From a virus, in IMG/VR virus record IMGVR_UViG_3300026512_000005, positions 51,991 through 115,990 of that record: DNA of 64,000 bases. One strand, 5' to 3'. The notes beneath the pieces are model-generated. The model was not told the DNA's origin. It did not search any database and worked only from the letters and a program-made list of their open reading frames with translations. Position 1 is the stretch's first letter. Each line of letters starts with the position of its first letter. Positions 36,399-44,761 of the stretch are shown piece after piece. Made by a program: the position numbers and the translations under genes.

Positions 36399-37466
36399 AT
36401 GTTAAATAAACTATGGGATAGAAATGATGTTAATTATAAACATCTTACATATGGTAAAGTCAATAGTCTTAAACATTACTTTAATAGTTATATAGACGGT
36501 AGTAATACATACTATGGTAGTCTTAATAACGCGGTAATGCGACCTAATCCAATTATTAAATTATTAGATTTATTAGAAGTGAATATACACGAAACGATAA
36601 CTGAACTTTACTACAGACTGGACGCAACTGCTATCTATATAGCCAATGACGTAAACCTTGTTACTACGGTTAACAAAAATACGGAACCGTTGACAGGAAC
36701 CATTATAAAAGATATGGATGAGTACTTCCTGTATACGACCGACAAATTTGATATTAATAATAAGAGTTTAACTACTACGCCTATTAAGTGTTTATATACC
36801 ACACTGGATAGAATTTTTATAACACACCCTACCATGTTTACTGAAGCGATTGAAGATATCGACTTTACTATATACGAAATAGATGTTGTTAAATTGGGTA
36901 TAGGATATTATCACTGGATGAAGGAACAACATTTTTTGAATAATAATACAGATGCAGGTAGGTTCTTATTTGAGGTTGTATTTAACAATCTAACGAGTAG
37001 TCTAGTAGATATGAACCTTGCTAATAGATTTATACGTATGTTTAACGGCGAAACACCCAGTAAGTTTAAGAACTTTAATGTTTTTATACTAAAGGATTTT
37101 ACAAGAGACCTGGAAAAATGTTACGATTTTTACATTAAGAATTTGAAAATAGATAGGTTAGATTATTCCGAATATTTATCCAACATACCCCTTATGGTTA
37201 AGGATAACCTTTTAGACATACTAGATATACCGAGTACGACATTAAATCGACGTAATAAATGGTTAGTATGGTTGAGTAGATTTGATTTTATTATCTTTAT
37301 AATAAAGGAATTAGACAGTACCACTAATAGACATAGATTAAATGATTTAAGAATAAACTTAGAATTTGATAAACGTAATGGTATCTTTAAAGTTAAGAAC
37401 TCAGGATTACAATTTCTAATAGATGACAAAGTACAAGAAATAGAGAACATATTAAAGGATTTATAA
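36399..37466 (+). CDS. Probable virion structural protein (355 aa)
   Basis: Starts MLNKLWDRNDVNYKHLTYG after AGGGATATAAA. Helical and aromatic-rich, with blocks KVNSLKHYFNSYIDGSN and LTTTPIKCLYTTLDRIF. It ends in a basic helix. The TGA/TAA junction with the next gene is contiguous (start one base later), so the two are an operon. The leader contains a hairpin at 36348-36370. No enzymatic motif; baseplate-wedge or tail completion proteins are plausible roles. Confidence 0.55.
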   Translation: MLNKLWDRNDVNYKHLTYGKVNSLKHYFNSYIDGSNTYYGSLNNAVMRPNPIIKLLDLLEVNIHETITELYYRLDATAIYIANDVNLVTTVNKNTEPLTGTIIKDMDEYFLYTTDKFDINNKSLTTTPIKCLYTTLDRIFITHPTMFTEAIEDIDFTIYEIDVVKLGIGYYHWMKEQHFLNNNTDAGRFLFEVVFNNLTSSLVDMNLANRFIRMFNGETPSKFKNFNVFILKDFTRDLEKCYDFYIKNLKIDRLDYSEYLSNIPLMVKDNLLDILDIPSTTLNRRNKWLVWLSRFDFIIFIIKELDSTTNRHRLNDLRINLEFDKRNGIFKVKNSGLQFLIDDKVQEIENILKDL

Positions 37467-38279
37467 ATGAATGCACTAATCTATAGTATAAATAGAATTT
37501 TAAGAGTGATACCGAAGGACATTTTACATTTAGCATTTATGCGAAAAGTTGAATCGTATAATATACCCAAGATGCGAACTACTACGTTGCAACAACAAAT
37601 ACAAGAACTAGTATTGGATAATATTGTTCTTGTAGATATAAACCTGATAAGTGGTATGAGTCTATCTATACCTATTGATAAATGTCATATGTATGAATAT
37701 GAGCATGACAGTGGTTCACGTAATATTGTTATACGAGTACCATTTAATTTAACTAATGATAAACGTATCTCGGCAGTATATAATCTTACTACAAATGGTA
37801 GTAATGTTGATAGTAAAATATCCAAAGGTGATTACATTACTGGACAGATAGGTGAGCAACTTGCTAAAACAACACGTAGTAGCCCTGGTATGGTGTACAC
37901 TGGTCTGGAAATAATCTCTAGTAATACGATATTGGTACATGATGATATTTCTATTATATCAAATGGTTTTCTTAACGTAACTGTTGAGAATAATCGTAAT
38001 CTTAGTAATTTTAAACCCAGAAGTCAAATACAATTTGCTAAGATGGTTGTTCTAGCTGCTAAAATGTTCATTTATAATACACTAATATTAGAGTTAGATA
38101 AAGGTGCATTATATCATGGTCATGAACTAAACAGAATATCCGAAATAATTGATAAGTATGAAAGTGCTGAAGAAGAGTATAATACCTTCCTAGAAACTAA
38201 GTGGCCTAAGATTTCGTTTGTGAATGATGATATCGCAATGTCTAGTTATATAAAACTAATAGCAGGACCGTTACAATAG
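37467..38279 (+). CDS. Probable virion structural protein (270 aa)
   Basis: Starts immediately after the previous gene, with AAAGGA inside the latter's end. N-terminal helices (LQQQIQELVLDNIVLVDIN), then strands (RNIVIRVPFNLTNDKR), a Gly-rich middle and a helical C-terminal domain (FAKMVVLAAKMFIYNTLIL). It is tightly coupled to the 355-residue protein, so the two probably assemble together. The stop is followed by a 28-base hairpin shared with the LamG gene. Confidence 0.55.
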   Translation: MNALIYSINRILRVIPKDILHLAFMRKVESYNIPKMRTTTLQQQIQELVLDNIVLVDINLISGMSLSIPIDKCHMYEYEHDSGSRNIVIRVPFNLTNDKRISAVYNLTTNGSNVDSKISKGDYITGQIGEQLAKTTRSSPGMVYTGLEIISSNTILVHDDISIISNGFLNVTVENNRNLSNFKPRSQIQFAKMVVLAAKMFIYNTLILELDKGALYHGHELNRISEIIDKYESAEEEYNTFLETKWPKISFVNDDIAMSSYIKLIAGPLQ

Positions 38280-38282
38280 TAG

Positions 38283-38310
38283 CTATATAGGAGAGTATTC
38301 TCCTATATAG
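38283..38310. terminator. Bidirectional stem-loop between convergent genes
   Basis: CTATATAGGAGA pairs with TCTCCTATATAG around GTAT, between the 270-residue (+) and LamG (-) genes. Confidence 0.6.
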
Positions 38311-38311
38311 T

Positions 38312-39670
38312 TTATTTTATTTTTGAGTTACCATATCTGAGTATTACATTAGATAAATGCTTAGCTTCATCCATGTTTAAAGCTTTCTCGTGTATTAATA
38401 AATGTTTTAGCACACCACGTGTTACTTGATCTTTGTCTTTATTAACACCGATATCATCCTGCTCTTGTCCCAACATAATTGCGTTATGTACAGTATTAGG
38501 TAATTCATTAAAATCATAATTACTATCTGTAAATACTTCATCACCATTAACATACATTGTCAAGCCCTTACCCTTCTTAAATGATAGACTATAACTAATA
38601 GTTGTATTAAGTGGAATTTGTACGCCTGTACCGGGACTAATATTGCGGTCATTAACAGTATGTGATAATTTAAGTATACCTTTATAGTTCACTAATAAAA
38701 TATAGTTACCGTATGAACATCTACCGTCTACAGCCCATGACAGAATAGGTCTGAAACCTTCATTATCGTATGACTTGTACGTACCTGAAATAGTAAAATC
38801 TTCGGCATGTGATAGATTTTCTAATAGTACATATCGTTTAATACTTTCATTACTTTTAGGGAACTCTAAACCATCGTTGGTATACCTTAGTAACTCACCA
38901 TCTATACCATCTACTTTGCCAATAACATTTAACGAGTCCTGAGTAAGAGGCCAGTAATCACGTAAAGTATCATTGAAATCAATACCACTAAAATTAACCA
39001 TACGTTTAAAATTCACATTTCTACATTTAGTTACCATACTTGCGTAATAAAGGTTACGTCCTTCACTTACTGTAAGCGTCCCCTTAAATAATCGGGTACT
39101 ACCTAACGTACCTGTGAACGTATACCGCTCGTCACCATTCTTGATAGACCAGAATGAACCTACATATAGTTTACCATTAGCATAATTTATAATTGCTGAT
39201 TTAGTAGAAAATTTACCTGTTATCTGTTTAAGTTTTTGTTTAACACCATCTATAGTTATTTCGTTATTACTGACGTCGTAATTACTGAATTTGACAATTA
39301 GGTGATGTTCCTTACCATCTCTAAAGATATCAGCACTGCAACCATAGATGTCTTTAAACGTAGTATTAAAACCTATTACACCGTCTTTAAAAACAAGACT
39401 ATATGCACCATTACCAAATAGTATCTTAAATCCACCATCTGGATTAACGCTAACCTTTGTCTCTATAGTTAAATTAAAATCGCTATCGTTATCTAAATCG
39501 AATTCACCTATTAATACCTTACCATTTATAAATTTACCTACCTTGCCAGAAGATGTTTTTTCAATCTCAACTGCACCTGTTAGTACTTCTGGTATCTTAC
39601 CCTTAAATTCTAATTCTTTTATTAACTCAGCATTTACTGGTGAGAATTCCAATTTATGTTTTCTATCCAT
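38312..39670 (-). CDS. Two-domain LamG/concanavalin-like lectin protein (452 aa)
   Basis: Two jelly-roll domains of the LamG type are visible. The first covers about residues 40-215 (DFNLTIETKVSVNP, GAYSLVFKDGVIGFNT, DGKEHHLIVKFSNYDV, GTLGSTRLFKGTLT). The second covers about 270-450 (EDFTISGTYKSYDNEGF, YGNYILLVNYKGILKLSH, GLTMYVNGDEVFTDSNYDF, LKHLLIHEKALNMDEAKHL). Such domains bind carbohydrates and are used in phage receptor binding or virion decoration. There is no signal peptide. The start follows AAAGGAAAGATATT. It could be a tail fibre tip or capsid decoration protein. Confidence 0.75.
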   Translation of the reverse strand: MDRKHKLEFSPVNAELIKELEFKGKIPEVLTGAVEIEKTSSGKVGKFINGKVLIGEFDLDNDSDFNLTIETKVSVNPDGGFKILFGNGAYSLVFKDGVIGFNTTFKDIYGCSADIFRDGKEHHLIVKFSNYDVSNNEITIDGVKQKLKQITGKFSTKSAIINYANGKLYVGSFWSIKNGDERYTFTGTLGSTRLFKGTLTVSEGRNLYYASMVTKCRNVNFKRMVNFSGIDFNDTLRDYWPLTQDSLNVIGKVDGIDGELLRYTNDGLEFPKSNESIKRYVLLENLSHAEDFTISGTYKSYDNEGFRPILSWAVDGRCSYGNYILLVNYKGILKLSHTVNDRNISPGTGVQIPLNTTISYSLSFKKGKGLTMYVNGDEVFTDSNYDFNELPNTVHNAIMLGQEQDDIGVNKDKDQVTRGVLKHLLIHEKALNMDEAKHLSNVILRYGNSKIK

Positions 39671-39703
39671 AATATCTTTCCTTTTTTTTAATGTTCAAAA
39701 TAT

Positions 39704-39733
39704 GTTAACTATGGTAGTACTACCATAGTTAAC
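39704..39733 (-). terminator. 30-base perfect palindrome after the 106-aa gene
   Basis: GTTAACTATGGTAGT is followed by its exact complement, overlapping the stop codon at 39729. Confidence 0.57.
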
Positions 39734-40049
39734 TCGTTATATAATATTGTTTAAGCTTTTCTATATCCATAAAGATATTTTGTTTTATATCAAGTACACC
39801 ATCTATGAACAATATAAAATCTTTTTCTTTAAGGTTTACTATAAAACTTATATCAGTAGCGGTTGGAGAAACATTAATATAAAACTCACTCATAACCAAT
39901 GTACAATTACTGTATTTGTGATTGACAATTATATTATTACATTGTTCGATAGAGTCGGTCCGTTCATCCTCAATATCATTCATACCTAGTACTAAAGAGG
40001 TAGTTGTCCTACCTCTATTTTGTTCATCATCGGTTATAATTACAGCCAT
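39729..40049 (-). CDS. Hypothetical small protein (106 aa)
   Basis: Starts MAVIITDDEQNRGRTT after AAGGAATTTAATAAC. Beta-rich, with SNCTLVMSEFYINVSPTATD and FIVNLKEKDFILFIDG, a pattern typical of small decoration or fibre-associated domains. No motif recognised. It lies 13 bases after the cytochrome-domain gene and ends inside a 30-base perfect palindrome. Confidence 0.65.
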   Translation of the reverse strand: MAVIITDDEQNRGRTTTSLVLGMNDIEDERTDSIEQCNNIIVNHKYSNCTLVMSEFYINVSPTATDISFIVNLKEKDFILFIDGVLDIKQNIFMDIEKLKQYYITS

Positions 40050-40062
40050 GTTATTAAATTCC

Positions 40063-40560
40063 TTACTTCAATGTTTTCCAGATCTTACCTAGCGTATAGT
40101 TATCAATAGTTTCTTCTGGGATAGGAGGCATCATAATACCATTCTTAGTACGACCACCCTTTCTTACATATGCCTTAAATTTTTCTACATCAGTGAATAT
40201 TGAACCTAGGTCACTTATCATCATATCTGGGGTATTATGACACGTCATACATACTGTACCATTTAACACACCAACACTCTTTTTATACTCATCAAAACTT
40301 TCTAGTACGAAATCTAATTTACTTTCTACTACATTATTCCGTTCAGCTATTTTTTGTACTGGAATATATGTAAGTATAGATATTATAAATATCAGTAGGA
40401 TTATGTATATATTAAATTTTTGTAGCGGTTGGTCTGATAATACTCGTTGTTCCATAACATAATCATATATATCATCTATCTTTTGTACATATATAGGAAT
40501 GAGTTCCTGATGTACTTCACCCATATCCTCTTCTATAGTTGATGTTTCACCTTTCTTCAT
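40063..40560 (-). CDS. Membrane-anchored c-type cytochrome domain protein (165 aa)
   Basis: Residues 1-48 are an acidic cytosolic-looking helix. Residues 49-66 are one membrane span (IYIILLIFIISILTYIPV). Residues 98-165 match a class I mono-haem cytochrome c: C104-M-T-C107-H108 is the CxxCH haem attachment motif. YVRKGGRTKNGIMMPPIPEE carries a candidate axial Met (143 or 144) before PP, as in respiratory cytochromes, and a final helix (NYTLGKIWKTLK) follows. If the C-terminus is periplasmic, haem would be attached by the host Ccm system. Charges around the span do not settle topology. The start follows AAGGATAACC, seven bases after the holin-like gene. Confidence 0.75.
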   Translation of the reverse strand: MKKGETSTIEEDMGEVHQELIPIYVQKIDDIYDYVMEQRVLSDQPLQKFNIYIILLIFIISILTYIPVQKIAERNNVVESKLDFVLESFDEYKKSVGVLNGTVCMTCHNTPDMMISDLGSIFTDVEKFKAYVRKGGRTKNGIMMPPIPEETIDNYTLGKIWKTLK

Positions 40561-40566
40561 AATAGG

Positions 40567-40941
40567 TTATCCTTTCTTGTTTTTATTTATCCCTAGATCT
40601 TCTTTACTCATTTCTTCTACAGTTTTAACAACCTTAGCCTGTAACATACTGAATACTTCACCACTTGCAGTTGCTACTAAACAGCTTATAAAAATAACTA
40701 AATTAATATCATTAATATATTTTAAATAATCAAGTAGTAAGTAAGTACCTATACCCACAAAGCCACCTATTAGCATATTCACAAAGAAATAAACTCGTTC
40801 ATAACTCCAGTTTATTTCACCATTATTATTGCGTGCGATTATCTTCTTGTTATTTAACAACTTCCACGATCTACTCATGATCGCAACTGCCCCAGCCAAT
40901 AAGTAAATTAATACATATAATAGGTAATCAAATTTGTCCAT
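40567..40941 (-). CDS. Putative holin, LydA-like, three membrane spans (124 aa)
   Basis: Three hydrophobic segments at about residues 6-24 (YLLYVLIYLLAGAVAIMS), 50-68 (VYFFVNMLIGGFVGIGTYLL) and 78-98 (NLVIFISCLVATASGEVFSM), with a charged C-terminal tail (EEMSKEDLGINKNKKG). The Gly-rich second span and the ATASGE motif in the third resemble LydA-type phage holins, which make the inner-membrane lesion at lysis. There is no strong Shine-Dalgarno sequence before the start, and low expression would suit a holin. No endolysin is adjacent; the transglycosylase-like gene lies 6 kb away. Confidence 0.55.
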   Translation of the reverse strand: MDKFDYLLYVLIYLLAGAVAIMSRSWKLLNNKKIIARNNNGEINWSYERVYFFVNMLIGGFVGIGTYLLLDYLKYINDINLVIFISCLVATASGEVFSMLQAKVVKTVEEMSKEDLGINKNKKG

Positions 40942-41073
40942 ACTTTTTATTTAAAGATTATAGTTTATACAAACATATGTCTTCATCTCCCTGTCTTTTA
41001 TTTTTCCTATATATTTTATAAAAGGTAATCTATTATTTATATAGTTCAATAAAAAAGAAAAAAAGTACTTCGG

Positions 41074-41107
41074 TATAGGTGAACAGACTTATTGTCTATT
41101 CACTTAT
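41074..41107 (-). terminator. Imperfect stem-loop after the 137-aa gene
   Basis: TATAGGTGAACAGAC pairs, with three mismatches, with GTCTATTCACTTATA around TTATT. A-rich sequence to the left supplies a U-tract for the - strand. Confidence 0.52.
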
Positions 41108-41509
41108 ATGTTCTTTTGTACGTATCTTGATGTAAACATCCTTTCCGGACAGCCACGGTAAGTCGTACCTCATAGTATATATAATATTTTGTACTACAAT
41201 ACCTTCTACACCTATACACCTTCCCTTTTCAGCTAGTGGTACCATTAACTTAATGCGAACACTTTGATACTTCTTAAGCTTATTCTGTGGTATAATAACA
41301 TACCCGATAGGTAAAGTTATAATATAGTATCGATATTTATATTTAGATGTACCATTATTAATATCTTCTAATAATTCTATAAAATCATCTTCTTCCTCTT
41401 TAGAATAATCCTTTCCTAGAACATCTTCTACAGTGAAACTATAAAACATCCTAGGTACGAACCCTTTAATTATTAATAGATTACTTCTATACTTAATTTG
41501 TCTTTCCAT
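41096..41509 (-). CDS. Hypothetical protein (137 aa)
   Basis: The start is ATG at 41509 (MERQIKYRSNLLI), overlapping the preceding TGA stop by one base, with AAGGATAATTG upstream. A TTG one codon earlier is possible. Beta-rich, with RYYIITLPIGYVIIPQ and SVRIKLMVPLAEKGRC. No family is recognised. Coupled expression with the YkgJ-type cysteine cluster protein suggests a joint role. Confidence 0.65.
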   Translation of the reverse strand: MERQIKYRSNLLIIKGFVPRMFYSFTVEDVLGKDYSKEEEDDFIELLEDINNGTSKYKYRYYIITLPIGYVIIPQNKLKKYQSVRIKLMVPLAEKGRCIGVEGIVVQNIIYTMRYDLPWLSGKDVYIKIRTKEHISE

Positions 41510-41973
41510 CAATTATCCTTCAATTGCTGCTCACCCATGAATTTTGCGAACATCTCTATAGTGTATTCATAACTACGTTTATGTGCCATGAGTACTACGT
41601 TAGTTGTATCCTCAGGGATTTCTGTTAACCCTGCATAACCACACTGGCTGTATTTTTTACTGCCATAATCTTTACATATAATCGGACGATCTGCATATAC
41701 ACTACATTTGTTGTCTTTGTAAAAGACACACTTCTTACTAATGTCTATCGCCTGACCCTTGGGGGATAGTCTAAATGTATCACCTTTTCCAGGGTTATGC
41801 TGTTTAGTTATATGTTTAAACGAATACTTCGCTGACAGTCTTTTAATGTCATCCTTCGTAAAAATAACATCCTGACTACAGCACTCACCACCACATTCAT
41901 CGCATGGTAACCTACCTGTAATCTCCTCTTGACGCAAAAAATTCATGAACTCACTATTGAGCATCTCATCCAT
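41509..41973 (-). CDS. YkgJ-family cysteine cluster protein (154 aa)
   Basis: Has the eight-cysteine arrangement of the YkgJ/UPF0153 putative zinc- or iron-chelating domain: C24-DE-C27-GGE-C31-C32, then C82, C90 in CSVYADRPIIC with C100, and C111. The block NKCSVYADRPIICKDYG is the family signature (CxxYxxRPxxC). Cellular members are poorly characterised, and metal binding is inferred from the cysteines. The start follows AAGGAGATAGT. It lies 1.4 kb from the cytochrome domain gene on the same strand, so two metal-dependent small proteins are clustered. Confidence 0.85.
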   Translation of the reverse strand: MDEMLNSEFMNFLRQEEITGRLPCDECGGECCSQDVIFTKDDIKRLSAKYSFKHITKQHNPGKGDTFRLSPKGQAIDISKKCVFYKDNKCSVYADRPIICKDYGSKKYSQCGYAGLTEIPEDTTNVVLMAHKRSYEYTIEMFAKFMGEQQLKDN

Positions 41974-41989
41974 ACTATCTCCTTTATGG

Positions 41990-42355
41990 TTATCTTCTGT
42001 TTATACTCCATCGTAACTCCGTTCTAATACGTGTTGCGACATCTGTAAGTAATTCAAAATCATTAATATCTGTTATATACTCATCGTGTTCTTTCATTAA
42101 TATCAGGATAATCTGCGGTAGGTTATCGCCTATAATTTCACTCATCTGTAGTAATTTCTTATCCGAGACATAATGAGCTTGCTCTAAATAATAAGCCATG
42201 TTATATTTCAGTTTTATTATGTTTATCTTACGATTAAGATCGTTATACTCTTTACTACCATACGCGTATAGGTATAACCGTTTCTGCTTTCGTTGCATAT
42301 GATTTTTAAACCGTCTACTAGTTATTTCGATTATTACTTTATTTATTAAGAACAT
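41990..42355 (-). CDS. Hypothetical basic helical protein (121 aa)
   Basis: Its start overlaps the end of the 164-residue gene by 17 bases, with AAAAGG inside that gene. Strongly basic N-terminal half (RRFKNHMQRKQKRLYLY) and helical throughout, compatible with RNA or DNA binding. There is no known motif. Translational coupling ties it to the upstream gene. Confidence 0.65.
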   Translation of the reverse strand: MFLINKVIIEITSRRFKNHMQRKQKRLYLYAYGSKEYNDLNRKINIIKLKYNMAYYLEQAHYVSDKKLLQMSEIIGDNLPQIILILMKEHDEYITDINDFELLTDVATRIRTELRWSINRR

Positions 42356-42833
42356 TGGATACTAGCCTTTTAAAAGCTTTACTAGATGAATAACAAATAG
42401 TTTTTGCTTTGTGGTATATTGAACGTTTTTGCAAACGATCTAGTAATTGTTCATTTCGGATTATAATCGTCGTGAGTAACATTAAATGTTTTATATCAGT
42501 AAACCCACGTTCTGATTTACTGTTCATAAAACGTACATAATCTTCTAAGGCTACCTTATGAACGACTATCTTATTCTTAACGCGTGCAACGCGTATTCGT
42601 TGTTTTAATTTATAATCAGAACTAGGTACTATATTATCCAGTAAGTTATAAAAACTCTCATAATTATGTACATGTAAACTAGTTATTGATAACCTGTCAT
42701 CTTTTGTATCAATTCTGACACGCTCCAAATTCTGCATTGTATGGAACATAAAAACTGCTTGTACCATTAATGTTTTATGCTTTATTGGTATACCTTCTAT
42801 TACGGTATAAACACCCATTTCATTATACGTCAT
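42339..42833 (-). CDS. Hypothetical protein (164 aa)
   Basis: The start at 42833 (MTYNEMGVYTVIEG) follows AAAAAGGAAATATATAC. A longer in-frame ATG at 42944 would run back through the palindrome at 42906-42933 and is rejected. Small alpha/beta protein, basic towards the C-terminus (DRLQKRSIYHKAK, SSKAFKRLV). A TATATTACTTATA element lies 41 bases upstream (42874-42886). The function is unknown. Confidence 0.7.
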   Translation of the reverse strand: MTYNEMGVYTVIEGIPIKHKTLMVQAVFMFHTMQNLERVRIDTKDDRLSITSLHVHNYESFYNLLDNIVPSSDYKLKQRIRVARVKNKIVVHKVALEDYVRFMNSKSERGFTDIKHLMLLTTIIIRNEQLLDRLQKRSIYHKAKTICYSSSKAFKRLVSNVLNK

Positions 42834-42873
42834 GTATATATTTCCTTTTTGGTTAAATTTGTACATTGTACTA

Positions 42874-42886
42874 TATAAGTAATATA
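42874..42886 (-). promoter_or_regulatory. Promoter-like element TATATTACTTATA
   Basis: An exact copy of the 13-base word found at 36219, here 41 bases before the start of the 164-residue gene at 42833 and just after the terminator-like palindrome of the preceding unit. Confidence 0.48.
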
Positions 42887-42905
42887 AAAGTAAAAAAAGA
42901 TGGAT

Positions 42906-42933
42906 ACTAGTATGTACATATGTACATACTAGT
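42906..42933 (-). terminator. 28-base perfect palindrome with U-tract
   Basis: ACTAGTATGTACAT is followed by its exact complement. On the - strand the sequence then runs into CTTTTTTTA. It ends the 44606-43079 unit beyond the structured stretch at 42971-43065. Confidence 0.6.
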
Positions 42934-42970
42934 TTATTTATCATCTGTAAGTTACTTTTAACTGTAGTAA

Positions 42971-43065
42971 GAAACTAATTAGAGTTATTTAGAACAACCT
43001 GAACAGATGCTTCGATCCGAGTAACATTAATACTGTGAACTCGCCATCTGTCCTCAACTCGTTTC
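42971..43065. ncRNA. Nested inverted repeats, candidate small RNA or 3' UTR element
   Basis: Four stems nest in order: GAAAC/GTTTC (42971-42975 with 43061-43065), GAGTT/AACTC (42982-42986 with 43056-43060), ACAGATG/CATCTGT (43003-43009 with 43045-43051) and CGAGT/ACTCG (43018-43022 with 43039-43043). This makes one long interrupted hairpin of about 95 bases between the stop at 43079 and the terminator-like palindrome at 42906. A 3'-UTR-derived RNA read with the - strand unit is the simplest reading. Confidence 0.38.
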
Positions 43066-43078
43066 AACATTCTTTAAC

Positions 43079-43600
43079 TCACATTAAACTTATCTTCCCA
43101 TTCTGTGAACTTCGACAATACCTGTCATCACCAAATAAAGTTGACTCTAAATGTAATCGTAAACTATTCATAATCAACAAACGACCATACTTGTAGAGTA
43201 TATGTTTATTACACTTTAAATCCAACTTACCTATGGGATCATTCAACAGGTAGAGTATTTCTTCTATCACATTATCTAGTGTACCGGTATCTAAACCAAT
43301 TATTGATAAGTAAAAGTTTATACACTCACCTTCATTACTACGTCTAACTACATTCTTGCTATAAATACGGTATTTATTCATTAGAATTAAATTAAATATT
43401 AGAGCAACTTTCTCCTTAACCGCAGTACCATTTATACCCGTGCTACTATATATTACTAACTTATCAGCGTTAGACTGTAAACGTAGTCCATAACTCGGAT
43501 ACATCAACTTTAAAACACGTACGAAAAGCATGAGATCATCTAGAAATGTATGAAAATGTTCATTACCTTTTTCTATTTCAAATATACGATATGTTCGCAT
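43079..43600 (-). CDS. Hypothetical protein (173 aa)
   Basis: Starts MRTYRIFEIEKGNEH four bases after the 333-residue gene, with CAGGA inside the intergenic stretch. Predicted alpha/beta with a basic C-terminal region (LRLHLESTLFGDDRYCRSS). No motif recognised. It is followed by a 135-base non-coding stretch with nested inverted repeats and a terminator-like palindrome. Confidence 0.65.
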   Translation of the reverse strand: MRTYRIFEIEKGNEHFHTFLDDLMLFVRVLKLMYPSYGLRLQSNADKLVIYSSTGINGTAVKEKVALIFNLILMNKYRIYSKNVVRRSNEGECINFYLSIIGLDTGTLDNVIEEILYLLNDPIGKLDLKCNKHILYKYGRLLIMNSLRLHLESTLFGDDRYCRSSQNGKISLM

Positions 43601-43604
43601 TTGG

Positions 43605-44606
43605 TTAATCCTGCTCGATTTCTATATCATATCCTAGTTGTTTAACATACTTCATAAGCATAGTCGCAGTTATATCATTAATAAGTTTCGATGACACAAC
43701 TAATGGTTCTAACGTTTGTATGTACTCATCAAGTACGTTAGTAATAAATTCCATATCTAGGATATGTGTTCGGATATACTTCAACGATTTTACTTCTAGA
43801 TATAACCCTTTAATACGTTTATCAACCATTTTCATTACCGCTGTATAAATTTGTACTTCCGCAGTAATACCGTTAAACTCAAATGCATATAGGAAACTAA
43901 TAATATCTCCAATACTAATGTTATCCCCTTTAGTAGTTTTACGGCTCAATTGTTCGATAAATCTAGCACTATCCGCAAAGTACACTCCATCGGTAAATAA
44001 TGTTTGCTCTAATGTTTTTACTAGATCACATTTATTCAGAAAGGTATTATCCAGTGTATCTACATAATCATTAGTAGCATCTTCCACATAACGAATAGTT
44101 TCCAATAGACCGGTTCTGTTGTAGAACAAAATATGTGTATTTGTAAACTTTATACTACATATGTCATCATTAAACTCGTCGAACACCATATTTAGACCGG
44201 AAGCAATGCTCTCTAATAATATAGGCGTCAGTTGATTTTCTAACACTTTCTCACCACTGAATACGTCACTCAATGATAGAAGGATCTTATCATTATCGCA
44301 AACACCTATAGTTGTTTCATCAAAGTGTGTATTCAGTACAAGTTGTACTTTTCGATGTTGTCGTATCAACACTGCTAAATCTATCCCTGCATAAACCTTA
44401 GTTGGTTCAGCTTCATCTAGTAACTCTAATAATCGTGCAGCAAAGCTTTCATCGCTAGTATGACCCTGCCACAATTCATCATATAACTTTTCATATGCTT
44501 CACTTTGCGTGCAAATATCATGTCTATTACACTTAATATTACCATATGTAAATGAACCAAATTGTATTGATTGTTTTAGTTTGTTAATCATCTGTACCGT
44601 TTCCAT
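43605..44606 (-). CDS. Hypothetical protein (333 aa)
   Basis: Starts METVQMINKLKQSIQF after AAGGAAGAAAC. Mostly helical and acidic. Blocks include CNRHDICTQSEAYEKLYDELWQ near the N-terminus and IGDIISFLYAFEFNGITAEV in the middle. No known domain is evident. The leader is 113 bases long, contains a (TA)9 run and begins at a TATATTATTAAAATGTAAA-type element (44720-44739), so regulation at the leader is possible. Confidence 0.68.
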   Translation of the reverse strand: METVQMINKLKQSIQFGSFTYGNIKCNRHDICTQSEAYEKLYDELWQGHTSDESFAARLLELLDEAEPTKVYAGIDLAVLIRQHRKVQLVLNTHFDETTIGVCDNDKILLSLSDVFSGEKVLENQLTPILLESIASGLNMVFDEFNDDICSIKFTNTHILFYNRTGLLETIRYVEDATNDYVDTLDNTFLNKCDLVKTLEQTLFTDGVYFADSARFIEQLSRKTTKGDNISIGDIISFLYAFEFNGITAEVQIYTAVMKMVDKRIKGLYLEVKSLKYIRTHILDMEFITNVLDEYIQTLEPLVVSSKLINDITATMLMKYVKQLGYDIEIEQD

Positions 44607-44626
44607 TGTTTCTTCCTTTTTCTTAT

Positions 44627-44644
44627 TATATATATATATATATA
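44627..44644. repeat. (TA)9 microsatellite
   Basis: Eighteen bases of alternating TA in the leader of the 333-residue gene, 21 bases before its start codon on the - strand. Confidence 0.8.
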
Positions 44645-44719
44645 CATCTGTATAACTATTAATATTAATAGTAACCTAATTAAACCCTACACCTAGTTAT
44701 TCTCCTATATGTTGTTATA

Positions 44720-44739
44720 TTTACATTTTAATAATATAT
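44720..44739 (-). promoter_or_regulatory. Promoter-like element, TATATTATTAAAATGTAAA type
   Basis: An exact copy, but 113 bases from the start of the 333-residue gene at 44606, implying a long leader that contains a (TA)9 run. Confidence 0.5.
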
Positions 44740-44761
44740 AGATAAAAAAATTTGGATGTAC

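Noticed and set aside
42994-43060. Possible tRNA (TTCGATCC near 43011)
   Set aside because: The stems are 5 and 7 bases but nest inside each other; there is no cloverleaf, acceptor stem or anticodon arm.
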